Counted from the first letter of the stretch, positions 7,509-15,085 are shown. The stretch: DNA of 64,000 nt from Flavobacteriales bacterium (GCA_016788205.1 JAEUTA010000025.1:1-64000), one strand, 5' to 3'. Translations and numbers: made by a program. Notes: generated by a model from the letters alone, not told the origin.

Positions 7509-9545
7509 ATGCGCAACCTCGTATTCCCTTTCCTGGCCACGGGCCTGCTGGCCAGCTGCGGTGATCCTGCCGACGCCGATGGCACCCGCTTGAACGACAC
7601 AACGGCCGTGGCCGACAGCTTCCGCTGGGAGACCGAGCAGTTCGCCGATGTGCGTGTGCTGCGCTACCAGGTGCCCGGTTGGGAGCAGCTGAGCCTGCAA
7701 CAGAAACAGCTGTGCTACTACCTGAACATGGCGGGCCTTGCCGGGCGTGACATCCTGTGGGACCAGAACTACAAGTACAACCTGGTCATCCGCCGTGCCC
7801 TGGAACGCATCATCAAGGACTATCCGGGCCAGCGCAGCGGCGCTGATTGGGAGGCCTTCCTCACCTACGCCAAGCAGGTCTTCTTCAGCAACGGCATACA
7901 CCACCACTACAGCAACGACAAGCACACGCCGGGTTTCCCACAGGCGTACTTCGAGGGCTTGCTGAAGGAGAGCAACGGCACGCTGCCGCCGGGGGCGCTC
8001 GAGGTCATCTTCGATCCGGAGATCAACGCCAAGAAGGTGAGCCTGGACGCTGACAAGGACCTGGTGCTCTCCAGCGCTGTGAACTTCTACGGCGAGGACA
8101 TCAACGAGAAGGAAGTGGAGGCCTTCTACAAAGCCATGGAGAACCCCATGGACACCATGCCCCGCAGCTACGGCCTCAACAGCAAACTGGTGCGCGGCAA
8201 GGACGGCAAGCTGATGGAGCGCGTGTACAAGGTGGACGGCCTCTACGGCAAAGCGCTCGCCGAGAGCGTTAAGTGGCTGGAGAAGGCCATCACCGTGGCC
8301 GAGACACCCGAACAGAAGACGGCCCTGGAACTGCTGGTGCAGTACTACCGCACCGGCGACCTGAAAACGTGGGACGACTTCAACCTGGCGTGGGTGAAGG
8401 ACACCAAGAGCACGGTGGACTACATCCTCGGTTTCGTGGAAGTGTACAACGATCCGCTGGGCAAGCGCGGCACCTACGAGAGCATCATCGAGGTGAACGA
8501 TCCGGTGGCCACCAAGAACATGAGCGTGATCATGGACAACGCGCAGTGGTTCGAGGACAACTCCCCGCTGCTGCCCCAGCACAAGAAGAAGGACGTGGTG
8601 GGCATCACCTACCGCTTCATCAACACCGTGGGCGAGGCCGGTGACGCCGCGCCCAGCACCCCCATCGGCGTGAACCTGCCCAACGCGAACTGGATACGCG
8701 AACTGGGCAGCAAGAGCGTGAGCCTGGGCAACATCAGCGATGCGTACGACCAGAGCAGCGGCACCAGCACGTTGGAGATCTTCTGCCACGACAGCGAGGA
8801 GATCGAGCGCGCCAAGGCGCACGGGTCCCTGGCCGGCACCTTGCACACGGCGCTGCACGAGGTCATCGGTCATGCCAGCGGCCAGTTGGAACCGGGCATC
8901 GGCGAAACGGACGCCACGCTGAAGAACTACGCCAGCACCTTGGAAGAGGGTCGGGCGGACCTGGTGGCCCTCTACTACCTGATGGACCAGAAGCTGGTGG
9001 ACATCGGTGTGATGCCGAGCCTGGAAGTAGGCAAGGCCGAATACGACAGCTACATCCGCAACGGCCTGATGGTGCAGCTGCGCCGGTTGAAGGAGGGCAA
9101 GAACCTGGAGGAAGCGCACATGCGCAACCGCCAATGGGTGAGCGCCTGGGCCTACGAGAAAGGCAAGGCCGATAGCGTGATCGTGAAAGTGGTACGCGAC
9201 GGCAACACGTACTACGACATCCGTGACTACGAGAAACTGCGCGTGCTCTTCGGCGACCTGCTGCGCGAGGTGCAGCGCATCAAGAGCCAGGGCGACTACG
9301 CTGCGGGCAAGGCGTTGGTGGAGACCTTCGGCGTGAAGGTGGACCCGGCCATCCACAAGGAAGTGCTCACGCGAGCGGAGAAGATCAAGACGGCACCGTA
9401 CGCCGGGTTCATCCAACCGGAGATGACCGCCGAGGTGGACGCCAACGGCAACATCACCGACGTGAAGCTGACGTACCCGGACGACTTCGTGAAGCAGATG
9501 CTGATGTACGGCGAGAAGCACAGCTTCCTGCCGGACGAGAATTGA
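7509..9545 (+). CDS. Dipeptidyl-peptidase III (family M49) lipoprotein
   Basis: A 678-residue zinc exopeptidase that removes dipeptides from the N-terminus of oligopeptides. The M49 signature HEVIGH (residues 450-455, the six-residue HExxGH form unique to this family) is followed by EEGRAD (479-484), which supplies the third zinc ligand. Length matches the family. The N-terminus has a signal peptide with lipobox LLASC (cysteine at residue 17), so this version is lipid-anchored and probably periplasmic, whereas eukaryotic DPP III is cytosolic. Of two nearby ATGs (7503, 7509) the second is nearer to a standard signal peptide; the difference is trivial. A long open frame on the opposite strand is a codon-bias shadow. 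Confidence 0.93.
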   Translation: MRNLVFPFLATGLLASCGDPADADGTRLNDTTAVADSFRWETEQFADVRVLRYQVPGWEQLSLQQKQLCYYLNMAGLAGRDILWDQNYKYNLVIRRALERIIKDYPGQRSGADWEAFLTYAKQVFFSNGIHHHYSNDKHTPGFPQAYFEGLLKESNGTLPPGALEVIFDPEINAKKVSLDADKDLVLSSAVNFYGEDINEKEVEAFYKAMENPMDTMPRSYGLNSKLVRGKDGKLMERVYKVDGLYGKALAESVKWLEKAITVAETPEQKTALELLVQYYRTGDLKTWDDFNLAWVKDTKSTVDYILGFVEVYNDPLGKRGTYESIIEVNDPVATKNMSVIMDNAQWFEDNSPLLPQHKKKDVVGITYRFINTVGEAGDAAPSTPIGVNLPNANWIRELGSKSVSLGNISDAYDQSSGTSTLEIFCHDSEEIERAKAHGSLAGTLHTALHEVIGHASGQLEPGIGETDATLKNYASTLEEGRADLVALYYLMDQKLVDIGVMPSLEVGKAEYDSYIRNGLMVQLRRLKEGKNLEEAHMRNRQWVSAWAYEKGKADSVIVKVVRDGNTYYDIRDYEKLRVLFGDLLREVQRIKSQGDYAAGKALVETFGVKVDPAIHKEVLTRAEKIKTAPYAGFIQPEMTAEVDANGNITDVKLTYPDDFVKQMLMYGEKHSFLPDEN

Positions 9546-9564
9546 AGCGCGGCACACACTGGAC

Positions 9565-9593
9565 AAGAAGGGCGGCCCATGGCCGCCCTTCTT
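9565..9593 (+). terminator. 13-bp hairpin terminator
   Basis: AAGAAGGGCGGCC, loop CAT, then GGCCGCCCTTCTT, beginning 20 bases after the DPP III stop. It can serve the converging leftward gene that ends at 9671 as well. Confidence 0.8.
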
Positions 9594-9670
9594 GCAGGGA
9601 CTTTTTTCCGGGGGAATGAAACCTTCACCGGAACAGCGGCGTTCAACCGGGTGTCCAAGTAGTTCAAAGG

Positions 9671-10207
9671 TCAATCTGAAGAGTCACGTCGCCCCTGTCC
9701 GTTCACACGGATGGGGGCTTCGTGCTTCTGGCCGGTACCGTTGCAGAGCAGGTTGGCCGCCCAGGTGGCGATGAGCATCTCCGGTTTGGTATGCGGCTCG
9801 TAGCCATGCGAGCGGATGTAGCCCACCGCCGCCGTGTGCAACTTGTGCGATCCGAAGCGCGCATCGCTGTTCAGGTCCATGTCGATACCCTGCACGGGGA
9901 TATGTCCCACTTCGCGCAGGCAGGAGGCAACGGCCAGGCTGCGTTCCACCTCGCCCCACAGCCGTGTCCACAGGTCCACCACCTTCGGTGCCCGTTCGCG
10001 ACGGTAGATGACCTGTGCACCATTGCCCCGGAAGCGCAGCACGATGGCGGTGGAGTAAACGGTATGGTGCGCCCGGTTGTGGCTGTCGGTACCCACGAGC
10101 ACCTGCACATCGGCACTGCTGGCCAGCACGTCGTGCACATGCGTCAACACGTCCACCGGACTGCCATCGTACATGCTGCAGAACCCGCCCAATGCCACCG
10201 TTCCCAT
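9671..10207 (-). CDS. YkuK-like (DUF458) RNase H-fold protein
   Basis: A 178-residue cytoplasmic protein. The segments VQVLVGTDSHNR, VVDLWTRLWGEVERSLAVA and IDMDLNSDARFGSHKL resemble the YkuK family, an RNase H-like fold with conserved acidic residues (the D of GTDSH and the D of DMDLN). Its enzymatic activity is not established. The open frame extends over the tRNA-Leu gene up to 10579, but the ATG at MGTVALGG is the last sensible start and leaves 100 bases to the divergent tRNA. A start at MYDGSP, ten codons further in, is possible. Confidence 0.7.
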   Translation of the reverse strand: MGTVALGGFCSMYDGSPVDVLTHVHDVLASSADVQVLVGTDSHNRAHHTVYSTAIVLRFRGNGAQVIYRRERAPKVVDLWTRLWGEVERSLAVASCLREVGHIPVQGIDMDLNSDARFGSHKLHTAAVGYIRSHGYEPHTKPEMLIATWAANLLCNGTGQKHEAPIRVNGQGRRDSSD

Positions 10208-10243
10208 CCATCCCAAGGTAACACGCGCAGGGGCACAGGCGCA

Positions 10244-10277
10244 TTGCGCGAACAAGTGGAGCGAAGCATTATATTTG
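10244..10277 (+). promoter_or_regulatory. tRNA-Leu promoter, TTG-N23-TATATTTG
   Basis: TATATTTG is a perfect TAnnTTTG -7 box, preceded after 23 bases by TTG. The predicted transcript begins about 25 bases before the mature tRNA. This is the cleanest promoter in the window and fits a stable RNA gene. Confidence 0.65.
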
Positions 10278-10307
10278 CGCCCCCTGCGGAAAGTCAGTGT
10301 TCTTTTC

Positions 10308-10391
10308 ACCGAAGTGGCGGAATTGGTAGACGCGCACGTTTCAGGGGCGTGTGACCTTACGGTTGTGCGGGTTCGAGTCCCGCCTTCGGTA
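10308..10391 (+). tRNA. tRNA-Leu, anticodon CAG
   Basis: Class II tRNA of 84 nt. The acceptor stem ACCGAAG pairs perfectly with CTTCGGT, followed by discriminator A; CCA is not encoded. The D arm is GCGGAATTGGTAGACGCG, the anticodon stem CACGT/GCGTG holds loop TTCAGGG with anticodon CAG, there is a long variable arm (TGACCTTACGGTTGT) as expected for leucine, and the T arm GCGGG-TTCGAGT-CCCGC is perfect. The last 17 bases of the gene plus one recur at 14938-14954, so the gene is the integration target of the downstream island and remains intact. Confidence 0.97.
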
Positions 10392-10392
10392 C
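10376..10392. repeat. attL: tRNA-Leu 3' end
   Basis: AGTCCCGCCTTCGGTAC, covering the 3' half of the T stem, the acceptor 3' strand, the discriminator base and one base beyond. It is duplicated exactly at the right end of the island (14938-14954). Confidence 0.85.
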
Positions 10393-10403
10393 GAAAAACC
10401 TCC

Positions 10404-10428
10404 GGAACCCGCGCCCAGCGCGGGTTCC
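10404..10428 (+). terminator. 11-bp hairpin terminator behind tRNA-Leu
   Basis: GGAACCCGCGC, loop CCA, GCGCGGGTTCC, beginning 12 bases after the tRNA. It is island DNA: the original chromosomal terminator appears to have been displaced to 14862-14883 and 14959-14980, so the island supplies a replacement. Confidence 0.75.
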
Positions 10429-10434
10429 AAGGGG

Positions 10435-10563
10435 TTAACTGAGATAGCCGCCACACTGACGGCACGTATACGGCACAACGATGTGCCGGATATCTCGGGA
10501 CTTCGTACCACGTTGGAAGGTGATGTCGACCAGGAACCTCCTGATCGCCAGTTCCTTGCATTT
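10435..10563 (-). pseudogene. Possible remnant of a zinc-ribbon (transposase-like) protein
   Basis: A short leftward frame ending at TAA reads RRFLVDITFQRGTKSRD and then VPYTCRQCGGYLS. The pattern VDhxFxR-G-K followed by YxCxxCG resembles the N-terminal zinc ribbon of some transposases. Nothing before or after it completes a gene, so if real it is a fragment. It may equally be chance. Confidence 0.25.
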
Positions 10564-10628
10564 TTCTGGCGTTCGACAAGGTTTCCTGGAGGCTGTGTTG
10601 GGTTCGAGGAACTTAAACCGACACACCC

Positions 10629-11828
10629 ATGAGCCAGAAGTCACGCACCGGCGCAGCCGATGTCATGGGCTACGCCATCCCCGAACTCAAGAGCAACAAG
10701 TCGGGGTGTTACGTCGACTACTATGTGCGCAATCCGGTCACCGGAAAGCTCCAGCGGATGCGCATCAAGCTCAACCGCTTCAAAGGCCAGGCGGCTCGGC
10801 TGGCTTATGGTAGGCAGCTGGTCGAAGTGCTCACGGTGAAGCTGCGGGAGGGCTGGACCCCCTGGCAATCGGTCCCCGATCCCATGGCCGAACCTCTGAC
10901 CGTGTCGCTATCGCATGCCTTCGATCAGTGGCAACGGATCAAGGCCAAGCACACCCGACATTCATCGCCGTATTCCTACAGCTCGATGGGAGCCATCTTC
11001 TTGAAATGGGCCGTGCTCCAAGGCCTTGGGGATAAGTCTCCAGCGGAGTTCACCAGGTCTGTTGCCATGCGCTTCATGCAGTACCTCTCGGACACCCGAT
11101 CGGCCAGCAACCGGACCTGGAACAATTACCGTGTCTTCGGGGCGATGTTCTTCGGTTACTGCGTCCAGCGCGACTACACGAAGACCAACCCCTTCAAGGA
11201 CATCAAGGCACTTCGTACCCAAGGGAAGAGCCGTGAGTACCTCACCGATGGAGAGCGTCTGGAAATGATGCATTGGATCCTGAACAACGAACCGGACTTC
11301 ATGTTGCCATGCATCCTTGTTTTTGGTTCGCTGATCAGACCTGGCGAACTGCGTCGTCTAAGGATAGAACATGTGGACATAGCGAACCAGGTCATTATGC
11401 TTCCGGCGGAAACCACGAAGACAGGAGTTGAGCGGACCCCGGCGATCCCCAATTGGATGATGCCCTACCTCTACAAGGCTGAGATCCATCGAGCTCCAAG
11501 CCGCTCTTGGCTCATTGGGTCACGCTTTACGCCCGGTGACACTCCGCTCGCTCGCAACAGCCTGAACCGGATCTGGACGAAGATGCGCGAAGAGCTTCGA
11601 TGGCCATCGTCCAAACAGCTGTACTCACTTCGGGATACCGGGATTATTCAGCTGCTGAGGGATGGAGTAGATCTACTCCATGTCATGCAACAGGCAGGTC
11701 ACACGGAGATCTCCACTACAAACAAGTACTTGAAGCATGCATTCCCGAATGGTCCGGCTGAGGTGAGGGAGAAGGCTACCTCACTCTATGTCGTCAAGGG
11801 TCTGTTTGCCGATGCTACAATTGCGTAA
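10629..11828 (+). CDS. Tyrosine recombinase / integrase of the island
   Basis: A 399-residue phage-type integrase that would catalyse integration and excision at the adjacent tRNA-Leu site. There is an N-terminal arm-binding region, a SAM-like core-binding domain (about 90-185, ending in GYCVQRDYTKTNPF) and a catalytic domain (about 205-390). Catalytic residues can be placed: R237 in IRPGEL, K264 in TTKTG, R335 in LYSLRDTG, H358 in AGHTEIS and nucleophile Y367 in NKYLKH. The box II position normally held by histidine is tyrosine 332, a substitution often seen in Bacteroidota integrases. The frame is intact, so the enzyme may still be active. It reads away from the tRNA. Confidence 0.93.
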   Translation: MSQKSRTGAADVMGYAIPELKSNKSGCYVDYYVRNPVTGKLQRMRIKLNRFKGQAARLAYGRQLVEVLTVKLREGWTPWQSVPDPMAEPLTVSLSHAFDQWQRIKAKHTRHSSPYSYSSMGAIFLKWAVLQGLGDKSPAEFTRSVAMRFMQYLSDTRSASNRTWNNYRVFGAMFFGYCVQRDYTKTNPFKDIKALRTQGKSREYLTDGERLEMMHWILNNEPDFMLPCILVFGSLIRPGELRRLRIEHVDIANQVIMLPAETTKTGVERTPAIPNWMMPYLYKAEIHRAPSRSWLIGSRFTPGDTPLARNSLNRIWTKMREELRWPSSKQLYSLRDTGIIQLLRDGVDLLHVMQQAGHTEISTTNKYLKHAFPNGPAEVREKATSLYVVKGLFADATIA

Positions 11829-11852
11829 CTGAGTGAATTGAGATGAACGTGC

Positions 11853-11860
11853 TATATTCG
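11853..11860 (+). promoter_or_regulatory. Putative -7 box TATATTCG for the ParB-like gene
   Basis: TATATTCG lies 41 bases before the ATG at 11902. The same eight bases occur in front of the oppositely oriented methyltransferase gene (14264-14271), so the two cargo genes may share a promoter type. The box overlaps the region before the GTG at 11863, which argues against that GTG as start. Confidence 0.4.
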
Positions 11861-11901
11861 GTGTGAACGCCACCACCACTTGGTTTTCGGAACAAACACG
11901 T

Positions 11902-13356
11902 ATGTCGCCGCTGCAGCCTTATACAGAATGGCCTAGTACCAAAGAGGGAATTGGAGTTCTTCATCTGGACCCGCATAATCCGCGGTTGGCGCGCCGCAAT
12001 CACCGATACACAGAGGAAGAGATTGCATTGGAACTTGTTGCTAATAGTGATGTGCTGGAGACCGCCACGTCTATCGCTAATGAAGGTTACATTCCGGTAG
12101 AACAGCTAATTGGCTACAAGGATGACACCGGCAAGAAGATTGTAGTTGAGGGTAACAGAAGGCTCCTTGCATGTCGTTTGTTGAAGGATCCCAAGAAGGC
12201 TCCCTTGCCTTATCGACATTCGTTCCAAAAGCTCCACAAGAAAGTTGATCCGCGCCAGATAACGCGACTACAGATTTTGTGGGCGCCGAGTCGAGAGGCT
12301 GCCTGGAAGTTGATTGCGCGCAAGCATATCCTTCACACGGTTAAGGATTGGAAGCCCATTATGCAGGCCAACTTTTATCTACAGCCTTTGGAACAAGGCT
12401 ACTCTATTCCGGAGGCTGCAAAGCTCCTTGGTGTGAGGGAGTCAGAAATACGCAGCGCTCGGTTCGCAACGCAATTGTATTCTGCGGCGCTGGAACTTGA
12501 GATGGCCGACGAAATGAAGCGGTTGGTCACCAACCCGTACGACTTCAAACTAACGACCCTCATGCGAATCGTCGACACGAAGGAAGGGAAGGCTTTCCTA
12601 GGTGTTGATGCGGACGATGATGGCAATGCCCTGCTGAAAACAACTAAGAAGGCTTTCAGGGAACGATTCCACAAAGTGCTGAGCGATATATCCGTCGGGG
12701 ACGAGAACTCGCGTACGATGAACAAACGCACTGAAGCAATTGCCTACATAAACAACCGAACAGGTCTACCTCCAGTCGCTCCTGCTGGAAGTGGTTCTAC
12801 CAAGTTGCTCGTTGATGTGGTTGGTACCCTCCCTGAATCTAGTGCTGCTCCTACAAAGAATAGTACCCCACCCCGCAAGAGAGCAACACCGCCGAAGCTG
12901 GTAGGATTGTTCTTGCCAGAGACCATTCCGCTGGAACATAAGCACTCTAAGCTCCGCAACATCATGCACGAGCTGGAAATGACTTCGCCGCAACAATTCC
13001 CCAATGCATGCGCACTTCTGCTCCGCACGTTTCTCGAGATGAGCACCTATCACTTTCTGCAAGACTCTAAGGAACTGGACAGATGGAAAGCGGAAGTGCT
13101 TGCCACAGGTGGTCCGAACAGGAAGTTCGCTCAAGAATTCAGGCCGATGCTCCTTCGCATCGTCGAGAAGAAACTCTTACCTGACGGGAATTTGCTGAAC
13201 AGCCTGAGGCACTACTTGAATGAGAGTTCGTACAAGCCTTGGTTCACTCAAATGAACAGCTTTGTTCACAATCCGACGTTTCACCCCAACGAGGAGCGCC
13301 TGCGGCAGATCTGGACTGACATGGCCCCTTTGGCAGAGGCGTTGAATAGGCGGTAA
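11902..13356 (+). CDS. ParB-N-like domain protein of unknown function (island cargo)
   Basis: A 484-residue protein. Residues about 16-125 look like a ParB/sulfiredoxin-fold N-terminal domain: LHLDPHNPRLA near 20-30 and the signature VVEGNRRLLACRLL at 81-94, the place of the nucleotide- or DNA-contacting G-x-R-R motif in ParB-like proteins. A helix-turn-helix-like stretch follows (SIPEAAKLLGVRESEIRSA, 168-186). A Pro/Ala/Thr-rich linker (about 287-335) leads to a separate helical C-terminal domain (about 336-484) with LLRTFLEMS and MNSFVHNPTF, which I cannot assign. There is no ParA partner, so plasmid-style partition is unlikely. Its stop is one base from the stop of the convergent methyltransferase gene. 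A DNA-modification-linked or defence role is an inference from context only. Confidence 0.75.
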   Translation: MSPLQPYTEWPSTKEGIGVLHLDPHNPRLARRNHRYTEEEIALELVANSDVLETATSIANEGYIPVEQLIGYKDDTGKKIVVEGNRRLLACRLLKDPKKAPLPYRHSFQKLHKKVDPRQITRLQILWAPSREAAWKLIARKHILHTVKDWKPIMQANFYLQPLEQGYSIPEAAKLLGVRESEIRSARFATQLYSAALELEMADEMKRLVTNPYDFKLTTLMRIVDTKEGKAFLGVDADDDGNALLKTTKKAFRERFHKVLSDISVGDENSRTMNKRTEAIAYINNRTGLPPVAPAGSGSTKLLVDVVGTLPESSAAPTKNSTPPRKRATPPKLVGLFLPETIPLEHKHSKLRNIMHELEMTSPQQFPNACALLLRTFLEMSTYHFLQDSKELDRWKAEVLATGGPNRKFAQEFRPMLLRIVEKKLLPDGNLLNSLRHYLNESSYKPWFTQMNSFVHNPTFHPNEERLRQIWTDMAPLAEALNRR

Positions 13357-13357
13357 T

Positions 13358-14254
13358 CTACGAGAGGAACATGCGGCTCACCGCGTTTGGTACGACGAGT
13401 GCATCTGAAAAAACCATGATTTCCTTCGCCACAGCCACCCTTTGCAGGCTATACTGTAGGTCGAAGTACAACTTGTTCACTCCTTGATATAGCTCTAGGA
13501 TGGGCTTCTCGTTGTCATAAGAAAGGAACCAGTTCCGCTGTCGTTTGGATTTGAGCAGTCCAGCAATGTTCTCGTGGTCTAAGTGCTTATAAGAGTTAAG
13601 GTAGAGGCCAGCGCCCTGCTTGTAATATGGGGGATCGACATACATGAGCAACCTGCTGTTCCTGTATAGCTTGAAGCAGGTAGTGATGAAATCATAGGCA
13701 TCCTCGTTCACAAAGCGAATTTGCTCTCGATACTCCGCTACCTTCAGGATGCGCTCGACTAGCCCATCTCTATTGAAACGTGCGTCAATTGGGTAAGCGC
13801 CTTTCTGATCTTTCCCCCCAATCGGACCAGCGTTTGGGAGGATACCCCCTCGGTTGCACCGATTCAAAAAGAACGTCGAAAAAGCTACCTCTCGTCGGCT
13901 GTGCCGACGAAAATTGTCATAGACGGAGCGCTGTTTTTCCCACTCGCGCAGATTCACTTTGACCACTTCAATCTGATCAATCAGCCAAGCCGTATCATTC
14001 AGCAGGATATTCCAGAAAGCGAAAATGTGATAGTCTCTATCATTGAGTTTAATCTCATCTACGTGACCGTTGAGTAGTAGTTCAAGTGCACCTCCTGCCC
14101 CTCCTGCATAGGGTTCACAATACACAGGGCTATTACCACAATTTAGGTCCACTAGATCCCGTAGAAACGGATACAGGACAGCCTTACCGCCGGGATATCG
14201 AAGAGGACTTAAATACGGATGTCGATTCGGCTTCGTGAACGTGTAAGAGGCCAT
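13358..14254 (-). CDS. D12-class N6-adenine DNA methyltransferase (island cargo)
   Basis: A 298-residue methyltransferase that transfers a methyl group from S-adenosylmethionine to adenine N6. Motifs of the Dam/M.DpnII group appear in order: LRYPGGK (motif X, near 18-24), CEPYAGGAGGALELLLNG (SAM-binding motif I, near 45-62), VYDNF with surrounding FLNRCNRGGI (near 118-140) and MYVDPPYYKQG (catalytic DPPY, near 214-224). Target sequence cannot be read from this; GATC is only a guess from family. No restriction endonuclease gene is adjacent. The ATG at 14254 was chosen because a TATATTCG box lies between it and the longer GTG start at 14293. Confidence 0.88.
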   Translation of the reverse strand: MASYTFTKPNRHPYLSPLRYPGGKAVLYPFLRDLVDLNCGNSPVYCEPYAGGAGGALELLLNGHVDEIKLNDRDYHIFAFWNILLNDTAWLIDQIEVVKVNLREWEKQRSVYDNFRRHSRREVAFSTFFLNRCNRGGILPNAGPIGGKDQKGAYPIDARFNRDGLVERILKVAEYREQIRFVNEDAYDFITTCFKLYRNSRLLMYVDPPYYKQGAGLYLNSYKHLDHENIAGLLKSKRQRNWFLSYDNEKPILELYQGVNKLYFDLQYSLQRVAVAKEIMVFSDALVVPNAVSRMFLS

Positions 14255-14263
14255 GGCGTGCGA

Positions 14264-14271
14264 CGAATATA
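14264..14271 (-). promoter_or_regulatory. Putative -7 box TATATTCG for the methyltransferase gene
   Basis: Reads TATATTCG on the minus strand, 9 bases before the ATG, giving an almost leaderless transcript. Identical to the box in front of the ParB-like gene. Confidence 0.4.
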
Positions 14272-14842
14272 GCCTCAAGGACTCTTGTGTCACGGCCAGT
14301 AGCTAGAGGGAATATAGAATAGTCGTTGTGAACATGGCAGCTGCGAGAATAAGGCTACTAGCAAGGTTCTATACGAGTCTTCTATAGAGGGTATGCGAGA
14401 AGGAACAATAGTGAATCGCGTTCGCCAATTCACTCGCGCCCAACGGAAGGCCGAGCTGTAGTACGTTGCTGGTTGGCATCCCTAGTGGTTAATGTCTCTC
14501 ATCGACCTTTAGGGCGCGACCTGCGCGACCATCATTCGTGCTTCGCATCATTCAACCAGCTGAGGTTTAGAGTATTCGGAGCTTTTTGATGACACTTCCG
14601 CCGTATGGTATGACCGTCTGTTCCTCTCATGTACAAAGCGAGATACACCTAGGCATAGGTAAGAGCGAACCATTACCGCGAACTGCCCCCCCCTTGGGGC
14701 GTCGCATTGACTTTGGCTCTAGGGTAAAATGATTTTCAGCCGCCACACGAGCGCCACAAAATGAGCTTGGGAAGGGGCCGTCGTTAGTTCCAGAAGGCCC
14801 GCTATTCCTCAGACCTGCCTTAAGCGCTGTTTGGTAATGGGT
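14272..14842. other. Gene-free right part of the island
   Basis: No open frame of any promise on either strand. It is A/T-richer than the core chromosome at first and contains a short inverted repeat around GTGAAT...ATTCAC (near 14411) and a run of eight C residues near 14690. It could hold recombinase arm sites or a small RNA, but I see nothing that proves either. Confidence 0.6.
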
Positions 14843-14900
14843 TCCCGCCTTCGGTACTTTGAAGAGCGGCGTGAGCCGCTCTTTTCATTTGCTGGCGGGA
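14843..14900 (+). repeat. 58-bp repeat, copy 1: tRNA-Leu 3' end plus terminator
   Basis: Starts with the 15 bases TCCCGCCTTCGGTAC of the tRNA-Leu 3' end and continues with TTTGAAGAGCGGCGTGAGCC and the rest of a terminator hairpin. Identical over 58 bases to 14940-14997. Probably an att site left by integration. Confidence 0.9.
14862..14883 (+). terminator. 9-bp hairpin terminator with T-rich tail, copy 1
   Basis: AAGAGCGGC, loop GTGA, GCCGCTCTT followed by TTCATTT. Position directly after the tRNA 3' end sequence suggests that this was the native terminator of tRNA-Leu before the island entered. Confidence 0.75.
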
Positions 14901-14939
14901 TGAGAAGCTTGTCCCGGAAAGCGGAGCTTATCCGGGAAG

Positions 14940-14997
14940 TCCCGCCTTCGGTACTTTGAAGAGCGGCGTGAGCCGCTCTTTTCATTTGCTGGCGGGA
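14940..14997 (+). repeat. 58-bp repeat, copy 2 (likely attR)
   Basis: Exact duplicate of 14843-14900, offset by 97 bp. It extends two bases further to the left in its match to the tRNA (AGTCCCGCC), making it the better attR candidate. The 39-bp spacer between copies contains its own inverted repeat, TCCCGGA...TCCGGGA. Confidence 0.88.
14959..14980 (+). terminator. 9-bp hairpin terminator, copy 2
   Basis: Same hairpin as at 14862-14883 within the second 58-bp repeat. Confidence 0.75.
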
Positions 14998-15063
14998 GGA
15001 GTGCTTCCCGTGTTGCTCAGCGCACGAATTCAGTCGGTGCTGCACGCCGGCTGCATTAAGGGA

Positions 15064-15071
15064 TAGATTTG
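15064..15071 (+). promoter_or_regulatory. -7 box TAGATTTG
   Basis: Perfect TAnnTTTG match ending 14 bases before the ATG of the small membrane protein; no TTG at the usual distance. It lies just outside the island. Confidence 0.45.
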
Positions 15072-15085
15072 CAGCCCTCTCACGC

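Larger units (their letters stand above)
10376..14954. mobile_element. tRNA-Leu-integrated genomic island with ParB-like and methyltransferase cargo
   Basis: The element begins inside the tRNA-Leu 3' end (AGTCCCGCCTTCGGTAC, 10376-10392) and ends with the same 17 bases at 14938-14954; a second, 15-base match lies at 14843-14857. Just inside the left end is a tyrosine recombinase reading away from the tRNA, the classical arrangement. Cargo is a ParB-N-like protein and a D12-class adenine methyltransferase facing each other, then about 590 bp without genes. The cargo is visibly more A/T-rich than the surrounding chromosome. No transfer, capsid or replication genes are present, so it is not a conjugative element or complete phage; how it moves is unknown. 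Confidence 0.85.

Noticed and set aside
7476..9674. 732-residue open frame antisense to the DPP III gene
   Set aside because: Shadow of GC-rich codons; composition dominated by His, Val, Ala, Gly and Leu, no motif, while the sense strand has a full M49 protease.
11902..13356. Plasmid partition protein ParB
   Set aside because: Only the N-terminal domain is ParB-like; no ParA gene, no parS-like repeats seen, and the C-terminal half does not match ParB dimerisation domains.
10435..14842. Complete prophage
   Set aside because: Apart from an integrase there are no terminase, portal, capsid, tail or lysis genes and too little space for them.
14430..14842. A small RNA or hidden gene in the right part of the island
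   Set aside because: Inverted repeats are short and no open frame resembles a protein; nothing beyond chance could be supported.
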